Shown here: one piece after another, positions 1 to 11,450 of the stretch
Layout of the letters: each line of letters starts with the position of its first letter
How positions within the stretch are numbered: position 1 is the stretch's first letter
DNA from: Gnetum montanum
Taxonomy: Eukaryota; Streptophyta; Gnetopsida; Gnetales; Gnetaceae
Assembly: GCA_015680685.1 (NCBI GenBank)
Contig: MNCI01023765.1
Location: 487,973 to 551,972 of the forward strand
Direction: 5' to 3'
DNA length: 64,000 nucleotides
Notes under the pieces: generated by a model
Told to the model about the DNA's origin: nothing
Databases searched by the model: none
What the model saw: only the letters and a program-made list of their open reading frames with translations
Translations under genes and position numbers: made by a program

Positions 1-3000
1 ACACTTCTAGGCTAGCAAATCCATCTACATTTGCTGTTTGATTATCTCGTGAGTGGATTCAACGTTCTGAGGCACGACAATCCAAAATCTAGCGTAGTCA
101 TCTACAGCCTTGTGCCAGTCCTCAGTATCAGGGTTACGGTTTACAAGGAACTCGTTCCTCAACTTGAGATCCTCCACCTCAATGACCAGGTTGGCCTCTC
201 TTTGCTCAGCCCTTTGGACCTGTTTCCACATATCCTTGTTGACGTGCTTATACTCCCACAGAGAGCGTGTTGAATGTAAGATGCACTCGTAAGCCTCATC
301 GAATGTGTGACGAGGCACCTCAATCACATCAGGTGAGACTGTAGGCATAGTGCCAACTTTCATAGGTCATGTTGGGTCCCATTTGAGTAGAGAGGCTACC
401 TCAACATGAAGAGAGTAGCAATCGCATTAGCATAGCAAAATCAATGAGCTCAAAATTTTTTAGTGTAACAACATAAGGGCATTTAATACTACTACTTACC
501 TACATCAGGGTCCACCTGTTGAAGATGCTTGATCATGTCATCGACAAGTCACTGCATGAACACAAACTTATCAGGGATCTCGGCCCATGACTCTGTACGA
601 ATCGGAGAGGGTCCTACGGCATCAGCAGTACCACCTGTTACATGACTAAGCATATCAGCAATGGCCAAAATGGACTACAGTAAAGTAGATGTATCATTGA
701 ACTCACCAGAGTCCAGTTGTGATCTTTCTTCTTGCTGATGCAAGACGATGATGGTAGCCTTGGTGGAGGACCCTGCCAAGTCCATACAAGCCCCTTCCTC
801 ATGCGCTGATGCCTTTCCTTTCAAGAGGCCAACGTCTTTTTTATTCAAGGGAGGTGCCTCTTCATTGGTAGGAGGAGGCTCACTAATAATAAGAGCCTCT
901 ACCCTAGAAATAGGAGCTTCCTTATTTTTGACCAGGGCCCTTTCCTCCGAAACTGGGGCCTCCACATCATCATTCATTGCCCTCATCTTAATGGCCAACA
1001 CTTCTTCATCGCCTTCTTCTTCTTCTTCTTTCTCTGCTAGCAAAGAAGCATGTTTGTGTTGGTCCAAAACAAATTAGCTCAAAGTAGGTGCTACACTACA
1101 CTACACCGCCTAGCACAGCATAGTGTAGCAAACAATAGCAAAGTAAGCATTACACAAAAGTGTTTACCAATGGCGGGTTGCGTCCTCTACAGCTTAAGCC
1201 ACAGTCTTCATCCCTCCTCTTCCTCCATGTGAAGGGTTTCCCTGGCTGGGGGAGGTCTCTTCCTTTTCAACTCCTTGGGCACAGTCTCGACTATGAGACA
1301 TTTCCCTTATGTCACGCTATCGGCTATAGCAGGGGGTATCTCTCCTACACTATCCTGGCCATGAATGCTACAAGCCACCCAATCCTTGGTCATTACAAAC
1401 AATGACTCCTTGATTATTTCTAGGGGATCTTGGGCTCGTGTGGTCTAGAGGATCTAGCAAATCCATGGCCTAGAAATCTGGTTACAATTTTGCATGACCC
1501 AGACTCTATCCTCTTGAACTACCAGAAACTCCATGAAGCACTTCATATAGCCTATGTAGAAGGCATATTGTATGTTGGAGCGGGACTCCATTTTTTGACG
1601 AAGTCCCAAAATCTCAGCCTGCAAGCCCTTACATAGGAACCTAGCCCAGTTGTAACGGGATCCTTCTTCCATAACCTCCAGCATTATTCAGGCCTACTCG
1701 AGCCCCAGGACCTTCCCTTGGGTAAGCGATTGGGGGAATGTGTGGGCATGAAAGATCAAGTAAATCTCCATGGCGGGGTTGTCCTTAAGCTTATCCATGG
1801 GGAGCCCTTTTCGCTCCTTAGCAAGCCCCAACCACTCCTGGATATCCTTCTTTTGAAGGGTCAACTCCTTCTTGTGCTTCGATCCTATGAGGATGTCGTC
1901 GGTAGGAACACCGAACAAGTCCGTAAACAGCTGGTCATTGATTTCAATGACCACCCACATGCCCCATATGTGCGTGCGAAAATGGCCCACTCTCTCAGAG
2001 AAGGAGTTGACCAGGGAAAGCATCTCGGTGGTAGGAACGCTTAGATTCAGGGCCACGAACAGATCCATAAGCCTTGCCTTTTGGACGTTCTTGACCAAGG
2101 AGTCTGAGACCCCCTGGTCTAACTAGCACTAGCTCGCTTCTACTTCGCCGTATTTGAAGTAGATGTTTGTCCCCTGCATCTCAGCAGTTACCACTGTCAC
2201 CTCCTAGGACTTCTTCCCCCTGTAATAGTTTTCACAAAACATGCTTAGCATAAAAATGCAAGAAAATACAAGGATTGCAAAAGCACTTGAGCATGCAACA
2301 CCTACTGTTTGACCCACCGGTTCTATATGGTAACGGGAATAGCAGGAGTTCAACCATAACTTCTTCAACCATGACCAGCTTAAAGGGCTCTGCTCACTCC
2401 TTATCTAGCCAACCCTTCTCCTTACACTGATTGTAGGGAACATGAAACATGCTTTTGTAGGTATGGTATTCTCCCCCACACTGACCGATCACACCCATCT
2501 ATAGGTTCTTAGTAGAAGAGAACTCCTATAGGGCTAGCCATGATGTGGTTAGCAGACTCAATCAGTCATGAACCCCATCATCATTGATAAAGAACTTGGT
2601 GACAAACACATACTGTTAGCACTCGGCCAATACAGCTAGCATTGCACGACACATAGGGGTAAGGCTGCAAAACTCACCCACCAGCATAATAGACAATCCC
2701 TTGTGGGTTCTGAAAGCACATCGCCATGTAACGTGCAAGGAACAATGTGTTGTAATGGTGGTAGTAGCTATATTCAGGCATGTCCTAGATCTAGGCTAAA
2801 CACCTTAACCCTATTGAGCATTGGCTAGATCCCTCTCCCTGCATGCTCATAATTTCCTCGTCAGTAAAAAACCTCAGAATGCCCCGACTTGCCCCAAGCA
2901 ACATGGCTTCTGTTATGCCAGATGCCTCCTCCTCCTCTAGGAAAGACCAAACGATCACACTAAAGTGGTCGAGGAGGAATTGCAAGAAGTCTCGTGCCCC

Positions 3001-3127
3001 TTCTCTAAACCAGACCCCTCACTCGCCCATACGTATCTAGGGAGGAGGGGCATTGGCCACAGGTCTGCTCACATGGCACAGGACCCCTCTAATTTCCAAA
3101 ATGATCAGCCTGGGCCTTAGCCCCACC
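1..3127 (-). pseudogene. Antisense accessory gene of T1 (plant-transposon-type domain plus coiled coil), intron-containing
   Basis: Runs opposite to pol. Open stretches on the minus strand are 2098-1694 and 1684-1454 (helical globular part, one frame interrupted only by a few stops), 1067-675 (Glu-rich linker) and 363-25 (helical, coiled-coil-like). Splice signals separate them: acceptor CAG at 3130-3128; donor near 2301 with acceptor TTACAG near 2220 (82 bp); donor GTAAAC at 1167 with an acceptor near 1034 (about 134 bp); donor GTAAGT at 499 with an acceptor near 400 (100 bp). The presumed introns are rich in GCATAGC-like repeats and lack coding character. Predicted architecture resembles the downstream gene of elements C and D; both carry an IPxxxxxxQ motif and a TDW/EDW...YA segment near the coiled coil. 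It resembles 'putative plant transposon protein' ORFs of Athila/Tat elements. Function unknown. Reading phase is not perfect across all junctions, so it is decayed. Confidence 0.6.
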
Positions 3128-3912
3128 CTGCATGACACAATCAACAAATGATAGCATCATACTTAAAGGCAATACACGTGCAACGTAGCAACGTCTAGCA
3201 GTCTATATATATATTGTAGCATAACCCTCTGCCTGTACATAGCGTAGCAAGAACATGCGAATAGCCTAGCATAGCAGCAAAACAATTGATGACATGCCCT
3301 AACAAAACACATGTCGCATTGCCGCATCACACATGGCCTAGCCCTCCCAAGGGTTTTACGTTATGGCATGCTAGGGTCAAGCAGCTTAAACTACCCTAGC
3401 CCCCACGGTTATGGTAACCACGATGGTGGCAATTTCAATGGCCTTACACGCAACCACGACATAATGTTTATGCATCTGCCACAACCAAAATGGCGACAAC
3501 GGCAATGCAAAGGCTAAAATGACACAACCACAAAAAATGAAGGTAGCCAAGAATGGACACAAAATAAATAGGATGCAAAAAAAAAGTAGAGAACAACAGA
3601 AAGTGCAAAACAAAAAGCAAAGGACACATAGTAACCTACTAGGTCAACGGTGTGCTCTTCGGCGTCGCAACGCATGCTTATGGCGCATGCCCCAAGATCT
3701 TCTTCACCTCCTCAACCCTTGCAAGCGTCAAATGAGTCTTAGGAGCCATTTTCCTACTTGCAGATTTACACCTTTCGCTGTAAAAAATTGCCTTACTAGT
3801 CGATTAACACAATTGCCTCACGCTCCAAAATCGCCTTGTGCTCCGATGTGGGCTCTGCGCTCTTATGGTGAAAATGGCAAAATTGCCAGGGTTTAATCCC
3901 TATTTATGGTCG
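3128..3912 (-). promoter_or_regulatory. Putative promoter and leader of the T1 antisense gene
   Basis: On the minus strand a TATA-box-like ATAAATA occurs at 3907-3901, about 780 bp upstream of the first recognisable exon, whose acceptor is at 3130-3128. The stretch between has no convincing coding frame and contains GCATAGC-type repeats (3230-3290), consistent with an untranslated exon plus leader intron. A CT microsatellite lies just upstream at about 3935-3953. T2 keeps a TATA element on the same strand at an equivalent distance from pol (12176-12168), which supports a conserved feature. The transcription start is inferred only. Confidence 0.4.
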
Positions 3913-4088
3913 TAATGACAAGATGGGAAAACTTGCCTCTCTCTCTCTCTCCGATTAATGCAAAGCATACCATACAGCGTAGCATGCTTGCCATGACATC
4001 GTAGTACTATTAGCATTAAAGCCTTGACATGCTTTAAGCCAGCTACTTGCCTTCCCGAAAACAAAAAAATATATTTGTTTTTGATTAA

Positions 4089-4600
4089 GGGTCCAAAAAG
4101 ACCTTAAACTAGTAATCCTAGCAATCGCAATATGACGGGTCCAAAAAGACCTTAAACTAGCAATCCTAGCATAGTTGCACCTCTAACAGTCTGAAAAGAC
4201 ACTAAACTAGTAGTTTCAACCTGTTACATTTGCTGTCCGCAATGACGTTAAACTAACAACACCACATGCTTACATCGGTGGTTTTTGCATCTTCTTCCAC
4301 ATGATAGTGTTACAATTTCTAGTAGTTTCATGTTTTCATGTCAGTAGTTTGTACTTTTGCATTGATGATTTGGCACTTCTCATGCTTGCAATTTCCCGTT
4401 TCGCATACTATTATTTTGCATATTAAGATTTTGCATGTTATAGTTTGGTAGTCCAAATGACATTAAACTAGTAGTTCAACATTTGCATATCGACAGTCAC
4501 ATAGCTTCACACTTTACATCAGTAGATTTACACCTTTAACAATTCTACGCTCTTGTGCCTTGGCGGTCCACCATGATCTTAAATTGGCAAACTTGCAATC
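4089..4600. repeat. CTTAAACTAG-containing degenerate repeats upstream of T1 pol
   Basis: Two near-perfect 48-bp direct repeats start at 4089 and 4137. Further looser copies of a 'ttaaactag/ttaaactaac' core follow to about 4580. There is no coding potential. The same core recurs downstream of pol in T1 (8203-8440) and T2 (16120-16430), so the motif brackets the pol gene. Confidence 0.75.
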
Positions 4601-4725
4601 TTTACATCATCACACTTTGCAAGTTGCATCTCATCATTGCTTTGCAAACTTTTGTTACACACAATCTTTTCCAACAGACGCCTCTTAACCAGGCTTTCAT
4701 TTTATGTTGGTAGGTTGAGCAAGAG

Positions 4726-7700
4726 ATGGAAACCCATCGTGACCTTTCCACGCCTTTAACATTAGCAAGGCCACAGGGCAAGCTTGCGAGGCAGTTGAAC
4801 CCCAACATGATCGACTAGGGGTCAACCTCAACTAGCACTATAGCAGCCTTAGAAGCATCCATGGATTGGCCCAAGCATCTGGTCTAAGCCCTAGACTTAG
4901 AGGCCAGGGATGTAACCGAGGACCCTCTCGTTGAGATGCCTATGACCACATCAAAGGGGGAGGTGAAAACTCTAAGACTCAACTCCCTCCTAGACACACA
5001 AACACACAAAAGCGTAGCTAAGATTCTGCAAGACAACATCAATGTCTTCGCATGGTCGTATAGTGACATGCCAGGCCTAGATCCGTGGCTGATTCAGCAC
5101 AACATTGTCTTAGACCCACACATGAAGGCAGTCAAACAAAAGACTCGCAAAGTTAAGCTGGAAATCGCACTAGTCGTGAGGGATGAAATCACCAAGCTAT
5201 AGCAAGCAAGTTTCATCCACGCGGTTGACTATTCAGAGTGGGTGTCCAAAGTTGTTGTGCTTTCAAAGAAAATAAGAGGAATACGGATCTTTATAGACTT
5301 CTGGGACTTGAACAAGGTAATGATTAAGGACAACTTCCCACTTCCAAGCATTGATCAGCTCATCAACACCACGACTGGCCATGCTCTGCTATCCTTCATG
5401 GATGGTTTCTCTGGATACAACCAAATCTACATTAACCCAGAGCACCAGCTATCAACAACCTTCATGACCCCATGGGGGACCTTCTACTATACCATGATGC
5501 CTTTTGGGCTGAAAAATGCTAAAGCAACCTACCAGCGAGCCATGACTTACATTTTCAGTGACTACATCCTAGAAACATTAAACGACTATGTGGATGATAT
5601 AGCAGTCAAGTCCAAGGAGGTAGTTGATCACCCACGTGATCTAGGGGTAGTCCTCAAATGTTGTCAAATGCACAACTTACACCTCAATCCTAAGAAGTAT
5701 GTCTTTGAGGTGAAAACTGGATGCATGCTAGGATTCGTAGTATCGGAGGCCGGAATACAGGTGGACCCTAACAAAGTTAAGGCCATCATCAACATAGCGC
5801 CTCCCAAAAACCTTAAGGATTTACGTGTTTTGCAAGGTAGAGTGCAATTCATTAAAAGGTTTATAGAAAGGTTAACCAACAAGTTACACCCCATGCAACA
5901 TCTTTTGAATAAGGGGGTTAACTTCGAATGGACAACCTAGTGCCAACAAGCCTTTAATGACCTGAAGAAGGAACTCTCACACCTCCCGACTATGCATCCT
6001 CCATGAAGGGATAAACCCTTCTTTATCTACCTTGCCACCTCTAACACATCTATCATAGCACTACTATGTTAGAAGCAAGACGATAGCTCTAAGATACCAT
6101 TGTATTATCTGAGTCATGTGCTAATAGCGCACGAGGCGAAACACAACGAAGTGGAGAGGAATTGCCTAGCCTTAGTGTTTGCATTAAAAAGTGGCAGTAT
6201 TACCTATTCCGCAATACAACCAACATCATTTGCAAAAGCAATATACTTCGGGCGATCACTAACAACTTATACAAAAGTAACAGGATAGCCCAATGGAAGG
6301 TAATAATTGTGGAGTTTGATTTATGCTATGTAAGTCAACCGTCGACAATGGGCCAAGCCATAGCGACCCAACTCACAGCCTCGCCAGTCGATGACCAGGC
6401 AACCATAGACCCTGAATTCCTAGATGAATACATTAGCAATGTCAACATCATCTCATCATAATTTGAAGCCACCTTACATTTCGACGATGCCTCAATTGTG
6501 CAGGGAGGTAGCGCCGCTGCCATAATCACATTCCCCTCTAGGGAAATGCATCCATCCGCTTATCAATTTGTGTTCCCTTGCACTAACAATGTGGAAGAAT
6601 ATGAGGGGCTACTCAGAGGTCTCTTAACTGCCCGAGCACTACACATACAAAACTTGGCAATCTGGGGATATTCACAACTAGTCGTGAATCAAATCACCGA
6701 GGTTTATGCCTGCAAAGCTACGCACCTGCAACGCTACTATGATCTAGCAAAAATCCTGCTTAAGCAATTTGCAACCACAGATGTGCAACACATGCCATGC
6801 AATGAGAAAACTGTGGCAGATGCCTTAGCTACCCTTACGTTAAACATTCCATCACATTCCTTGGCAAACCTGCCAACTGCGATTATAGAATGTGTAGAGC
6901 CTATCACTCAGGCAAAACACATGGCCTTTGTTAGTGCTACAGATACCCAGGAGTGGTATGCCAACATTAAAACTTATCTACAACACTGTGAACCCCTAGG
7001 TGGATTGACATCTACCCAGAGAGATGCAATCTGTAAGTGTGCTCGGCAATACGTGCTCATGGGAAATAACGTCCTATGCCGATGTTCCTACAATAGGATA
7101 TTGCTGGCATGCGTGGGTGGCAAGCAGGTGCAAAAGGTAGTTAATGAAGTTCATGAAGGGTTGTGTGGTGGACACATAGCACCCAGGGCTATGGCTACAA
7201 AAATTAGATGCCTAGGGTACTACTGGCCCCTCATGGAGCGCGACTACCTATCAAAAGTCAAGACATGTGACACATGCCAGAGATACGCAAATCTCATACA
7301 TGTCTTGCCTACAGACCTACACCCAACGCAAATCATGTGGCCCTTCCAACGATGGGGATTAGACCTCATAGGGCCTATCACGCCTAAGTCCTTCGCATGG
7401 CATAGCTTCATTATCACCACCACTGAGTATTTTACCAAGTGGGTGGAAGTTATTCCCCTGAGGAAAATAACATCTCAACAAATCTGCCATTTCATCCAAT
7501 AACATCATAACAAGGTTTGGGCTTCCAATGACTATTGTGACTAACAATGGACCACAATTTAGCAGTACAGAAACCCAAACCTTCTGTAGCAATCTAGGCA
7601 TTAAACAATCATTTTCTTCTCCTTATTATCCACAGGCGAACGGGTAGGCGGAGGCTACAAATAATACCATCATCAACTTGCTAAAGCAGATGCTTAACAA

Positions 7701-8193
7701 CAACAAGAGGTGGTGGCATAAGCAAATCCTCTATGTCCTTTGGGCCTACAGAACGATGTGTAGAACTGCAACAAGTAAGACCCCTTACAGTCTTCTTTAC
7801 AGATCTAAAGTTGTATTGCCTATTGAGTTACAAGTACCATCACTTAGGATGATCCTCGTAGATGTCATGAGCGAAGCCTAGAACAATGAGTCGTGAACCA
7901 TTGACCTCGACTCAGTGGAGGAGGAGCATGCACAGACGCTAAGACGCATCGAGCATTACCAAAGCAAGCAGCAGCAGAAGCACCATGCAAACCCACATCG
8001 ACGGCCAGTGCAGAAGGGAGACCTTGTCCTCAAGGCTGTCTGTGAGCATGTGAGCAAATTCTTAGCCAACTGGAAAGATCCTTATGTGGTCACTAAAGCC
8101 TTCATAAATGGAGCCTTCAAGCTAGCGGACATGGACAGCAACAAGTTCACTAACCCAATGAATCACTCGTGTCTCAAGTCGTACTACATTTGA
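4726..8193 (+). pseudogene. T1 pol: reverse transcriptase, RNase H, second RNase H, integrase (Tat type)
   Basis: The start is set at ATG 4726, in frame with the recognisable N-terminal RT segment (FAWSYSDMPGLDP near 5040). The RT core runs 5242-5940 with the catalytic YVDD at 5587-5598. A Ty3 RNase H remnant with the LYYLSHVL motif follows at about 6090-6300 but is frameshifted. The frame 6498-7502 holds a second RNase H of the type found in Tat elements (D in the strand-1 motif, E in VEEYE); the third catalytic Asp appears as Tyr in the motif GYSQLVV. The integrase follows with an HHCC zinc finger (near 7150-7280) and core D in GLDLIGP. A frameshift lies near 7500, an Asn replaces the second Asp (VTNNGPQF), and the last part (7678-8193) carries the C-terminal domain to the stop. 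No gag or aspartic protease is found between the antisense gene and pol. It is dead because of stops, frameshifts and active-site changes. Confidence 0.9.
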
Positions 8194-8202
8194 AGCACAA
8201 CG

Positions 8203-8440
8203 GCAACAACAAGCACAGTCCGCTATGATGTAAAACTGGCACTGCTAGTCCACTATGACTATAAAATGGCACTGCCCATCCGCTATGATGTAAAACTAGC
8301 ACTGCTAGTCCACTATGACTATAAAATGGCACTGCTCATCTACTACGACGTTAAACTAACATGTACGGTCCACTAGGATCTTAAACTAGCACAGCAGTTC
8401 ATTGGGACCTTAAACCAACTCACGGTCTACCAAGACCTTA
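8203..8440. repeat. Tandem 60-bp repeats downstream of T1 pol
   Basis: Immediately after pol, units of the type 'gtccactatgatgtaaaactagcactgc' repeat. A 60-bp double unit starts at about 8218 and 8278, then the array grades into single TTAAACTAG-core units up to about 8440. It is the downstream partner of the cluster at 4089-4600. Confidence 0.8.
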
Positions 8441-9450
8441 AACTAGGTTCAGGTCACATCCCCAACATGCACCTATGCCAAGTATGCATCAGATGAGCAA
8501 CCATGATGCTGACGTATGGGTGGGACGTCGCAGCTCCAGAACGTAGTTCACGATGCAATGAGAATGTGATCTAGGACATACATGACGCCGCCACCCTTGG
8601 CATCATGCTAACCCTCTAGAAATATCATATGACATGATACTGGCCCTCCAAACCTACTGTCACCACAGCCCATCACCCTGATGGTAGTTCCTTGTCTAGT
8701 TCCTACAACTGGAGTTCCAGCAGTATTGTGGCCCAACCACAATATTGTTAATCTCTAGACCCCTGCCAACACCTCGACTCGCACAACGTTTAGCTATGTG
8801 GTAGTTGATCCCATAGCTGAACTAAGAGCGCATGCCCTTGGTAGGGATTCCAGAGCATCCACACCCACAGCAACTCTCGGTGCCTCAAAGGCTAGCTCCT
8901 CTACGCCAGTGCTGTCAAGGCCACTACTGGCTTTTCTACTTTGGACATCGCACACCGACAGCGATGCCCAATAGCTTCAACAATGCCAGCAGCTAGCAAG
9001 ACCTTTACCCCTATAGGCACGGCTCGCGATAGCAGCAAATGCTATAGCGTCGCAAAGTGAGTACCTCGACTAGCTTAGCTACTTCAAAGTGCAAATTCCA
9101 TGATGTGCGTAATGCAAATCACCGTATGGAAAGCATTTGTAGGTAGGTCAAAACCCTTCATGGATGTAACGTAACTCATCTTGCAAAGGAAACCTGCCCT
9201 ACAAGAGGTTGAAGAACAGTGCCAACTAAAGATGAAAATATGAAGGAGTCCCTCATGAGCACTCCGACGAGGGACTCTGCTAAACATCATCTTTGCTCTC
9301 TGCCTTAACCTCTACAAAACCAATGCAACACTCTCAAGTGTAGCCAAGCAACATCTCGACACTCATCGAGCAACAACATCAACATTTTTCCTGCTGCAGT
9401 GTTTTGTATTCTTTGTCAACGTCTATCGAGCCTGTCCTCTAGACGTCAAT
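8441..9450. other. T1 3' untranslated region, no gene seen
   Basis: About 1 kb between the repeat cluster and the polypurine tract. No frame of convincing length or family similarity is seen on either strand. The corresponding part of T2 (16431-17945) is about 1.5 kb, and the two share the segment just before the polypurine tract ('gtgttttgtattctt'). Confidence 0.6.
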
Positions 9451-9459
9451 AAAGAGGGG
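9451..9459 (+). promoter_or_regulatory. Polypurine tract of T1 (plus-strand primer site)
   Basis: The purine run AAAGAGGGG sits four bases before the LTR start TGAAACACC at 9464. The same run in the same place occurs in T2 at 17946-17954, which helps fix the LTR start. Confidence 0.75.
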
Positions 9460-9463
9460 CCAA

Positions 9464-11057
9464 TGAAACACCCCAAAAAATTTGAAGTCATTCTTATTTC
9501 ACCAAGCCTTGTAATTCATGCAAGCACTATGACAATTCTTCAGGAGGAGAACACTCTGAATTTAGGCTGGCTAGTTCGACAAATTTTCTACTTTAGGTGT
9601 AAACAAGCTCTACGGGTCATCCTGCCTGTCCACCTAAGTAGCCTGCCCAGCCGACAGCCTGCTCAGAAATGATACACAGAGTTGGTAGCAGCATTTTGGA
9701 TGCGCAAAATAGTTCGGCAAGTTTTCTAAGTCATGAAGTCTGCTACGCTACGATACGCCTCGCTATGTAGTGTAGAAAGCTTCAGAAAACGATTGCAGAA
9801 TGGAGTGCTATGCTACGCTACACCACATAACATAGCGTGGCATGGCAACAACATCATAGCCAGTCCCCACACCTAATTTAAAGTCTTTCAACAATGTCCC
9901 TTTCCGTTAGGAAGTAGCGAACCATGTTTGCTGCTACACTACGCTGAGTTACATGGCGTAGCAACGCGTAGCAATCCTGTGGAAGAGACAGAAGGCAGCT
10001 CAAAGGGCAGAAACAGCAAAGTTTGCAAGTCTTGCATCGTAGGAAGCAAAGTTTGCAAATTGGCAAAGCTTTTGTGACTAAGGCCAGTTGCTACGATACA
10101 CTACGCTATGTAGCGTAGCGTAGCGTAGCAAGCATGCAACACACATGTAGTGGAACACACAACAAGATGCTACGCTACATTAAGCATGCTACACTATGCT
10201 AAGCATGCTACGCTACAAAGCATAGCAAGGCATGTGGGTGGTTGTGTGACATCAATGCACTTCACCTAATTAGACCATTGGCACACGTCTCCAGACATTG
10301 ACGGTGCAATTATGGCGTGGCAGGCTCACAGTCATGACATAACAGGATTGCATTACAATGGTCATACATGGCACGTGTGGCGCCAACAAGTCAACGTGGG
10401 CCTGGGGCACGTGGCATCCAAACCGCCCCTTTCGCGTGTCCTTTAGCCCTATAAATACCCCAATGATCAATGCTCAAAGGGTTGGACTATCTCTAGAGGT
10501 TCAAAAAGAAAAAGGCAAGCATCATAACATTGAGCACTGAGCATTGTAAGCTTTCTGTTTGACACTGCAAATAGTTAGCATCTTTAGCTGGCATTTTGTT
10601 CTGTCTCCCTTTCTACCACCTTGGTAGAATTTCCGCATTGTTAGCGCCCAAGGCCGCACCCAAGCGCACAACCTGTTTTGCTCTACACGTCTTGGTTACT
10701 CTCGGGATCTCTGCACTCCGCCACACCGTGCAATCAACTGAATCCACCTTGACAAAGCAAGCTTGTAGCTTCAGAGCGGTGCATTTTTTTAACTATATTT
10801 TACCTTGTTTTCTGCTTATTGTTGCATTTTGCACTACTTTTTTTGCTTTATTTACTTTCAAGCATTACTTCGCGTTTTTGTCTCCATTTTCAAAACTATA
10901 TGTTGCAAAAGGCTATATAGATGCCAATTAAGTCCCTATCTGATCGACTAGACCATTTAGGGTGCCTCATATCCACACACACCCAGCATGGCCCTCTCGT
11001 AGGTACGGGGTAGAGACTATCGTGCCCACCGACCCCTTGGTGTTTTCCAGTCACCGA
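9464..11057 (+). repeat. LTR shared by T1 (3') and T2 (5')
   Basis: Begins TGAAACACC right after the polypurine tract. Its end near 11057 is placed by the segment 'cttggtgttttccagtcaccga', which matches the end of the T2 3' LTR ('cttggtgttttagccactgaca'). A TATA box TATAAATA lies at 10450-10457 and has an equivalent at 19155-19162. The U3 half (9720-10230) is packed with GCTACGCTA-type repeats. It differs in length from the T2 3' LTR (about 1.59 versus 1.85 kb) and is strongly diverged. The exact 3' boundary is uncertain by a few bases, and no clear PBS was recognised after it. Confidence 0.75.
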
Positions 11058-11089
11058 TGTTTTTGGTTGCTACAACATGAAAACATTTC

Positions 11090-11450
11090 AACTTTGAAAA
11101 AATCAAAAAAAAAATTCTAACTATTGGTTATGCTTCTCATAGAGTGTAACCATTAACAATTTCAAAACTTTTTTCAAATATTGGTTATGCTTCCTACAAG
11201 GTGTAACTCTTGAAAATGTCAAAAAAAAATGTAAGTGTTGGCTACGCTTGCCATAGAGTGTAACAACTGCAAAATTTCCAAGTGTTGGCTGCACTCCCGA
11301 CAAAGCATAACAACTGCAAAAATTTCTGCAAAAATTTCAAAGTGTTCAAAATGGTCCCCCCAGAGCATAACACTTGAAAACATCAAAACATTTCTAACTA
11401 TTAACTATGCTACCTGTAGAGCATAACACTCGAAAATCAAGATTTTTCTA
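11090..11450. repeat. Degenerate 50-60 bp tandem repeats in the T2 leader
   Basis: Six or so units of the form 'tgttggctacgcttgccatagagtgtaacaactgcaaaa' follow one another with drift. Each couples a '(ggttatgc/ggctacgc)...(agagtgtaac/agcataac)' core to an A-rich spacer. The cores resemble the GCTACGC motifs of the LTR. There is no coding capacity. Confidence 0.7.

Larger units (their letters stand above)
1..11057 (+). mobile_element. T1: Tat-lineage Ty3/gypsy retrotransposon, 3' part with 3' LTR
   Basis: The left end lies outside the window. Reading left to right there is an antisense gene (1-3127), its promoter and leader (to about 3912), a repeat-rich non-coding stretch, pol (4726-8193), a repeat-rich 3' UTR, a polypurine tract (9451-9459) and a 3' LTR (9464-11057). 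Pol has the order RT, RNase H, second RNase H, integrase, which is diagnostic of the Tat group of Ty3/gypsy elements. Short direct repeats of the form GCATAGC / GCTACGCTA recur in the left third, in the presumed introns of the antisense gene and in the LTR, which supports treating the antisense gene as part of the same element. Stops and at least one frameshift make it non-functional. Confidence 0.8.

Noticed and set aside
748-1077. 109-codon plus-strand frame opposite the T1 antisense gene
   Set aside because: Ser/Ala-rich shadow of the acidic minus-strand exon; the minus strand has matching splice signals.
4936-8193. Endogenous pararetrovirus (caulimovirid) as origin of T1 pol
   Set aside because: An integrase with HHCC and DDE-type region follows the RNase H domains and LTRs with a polypurine tract are present, so it is an LTR retrotransposon.
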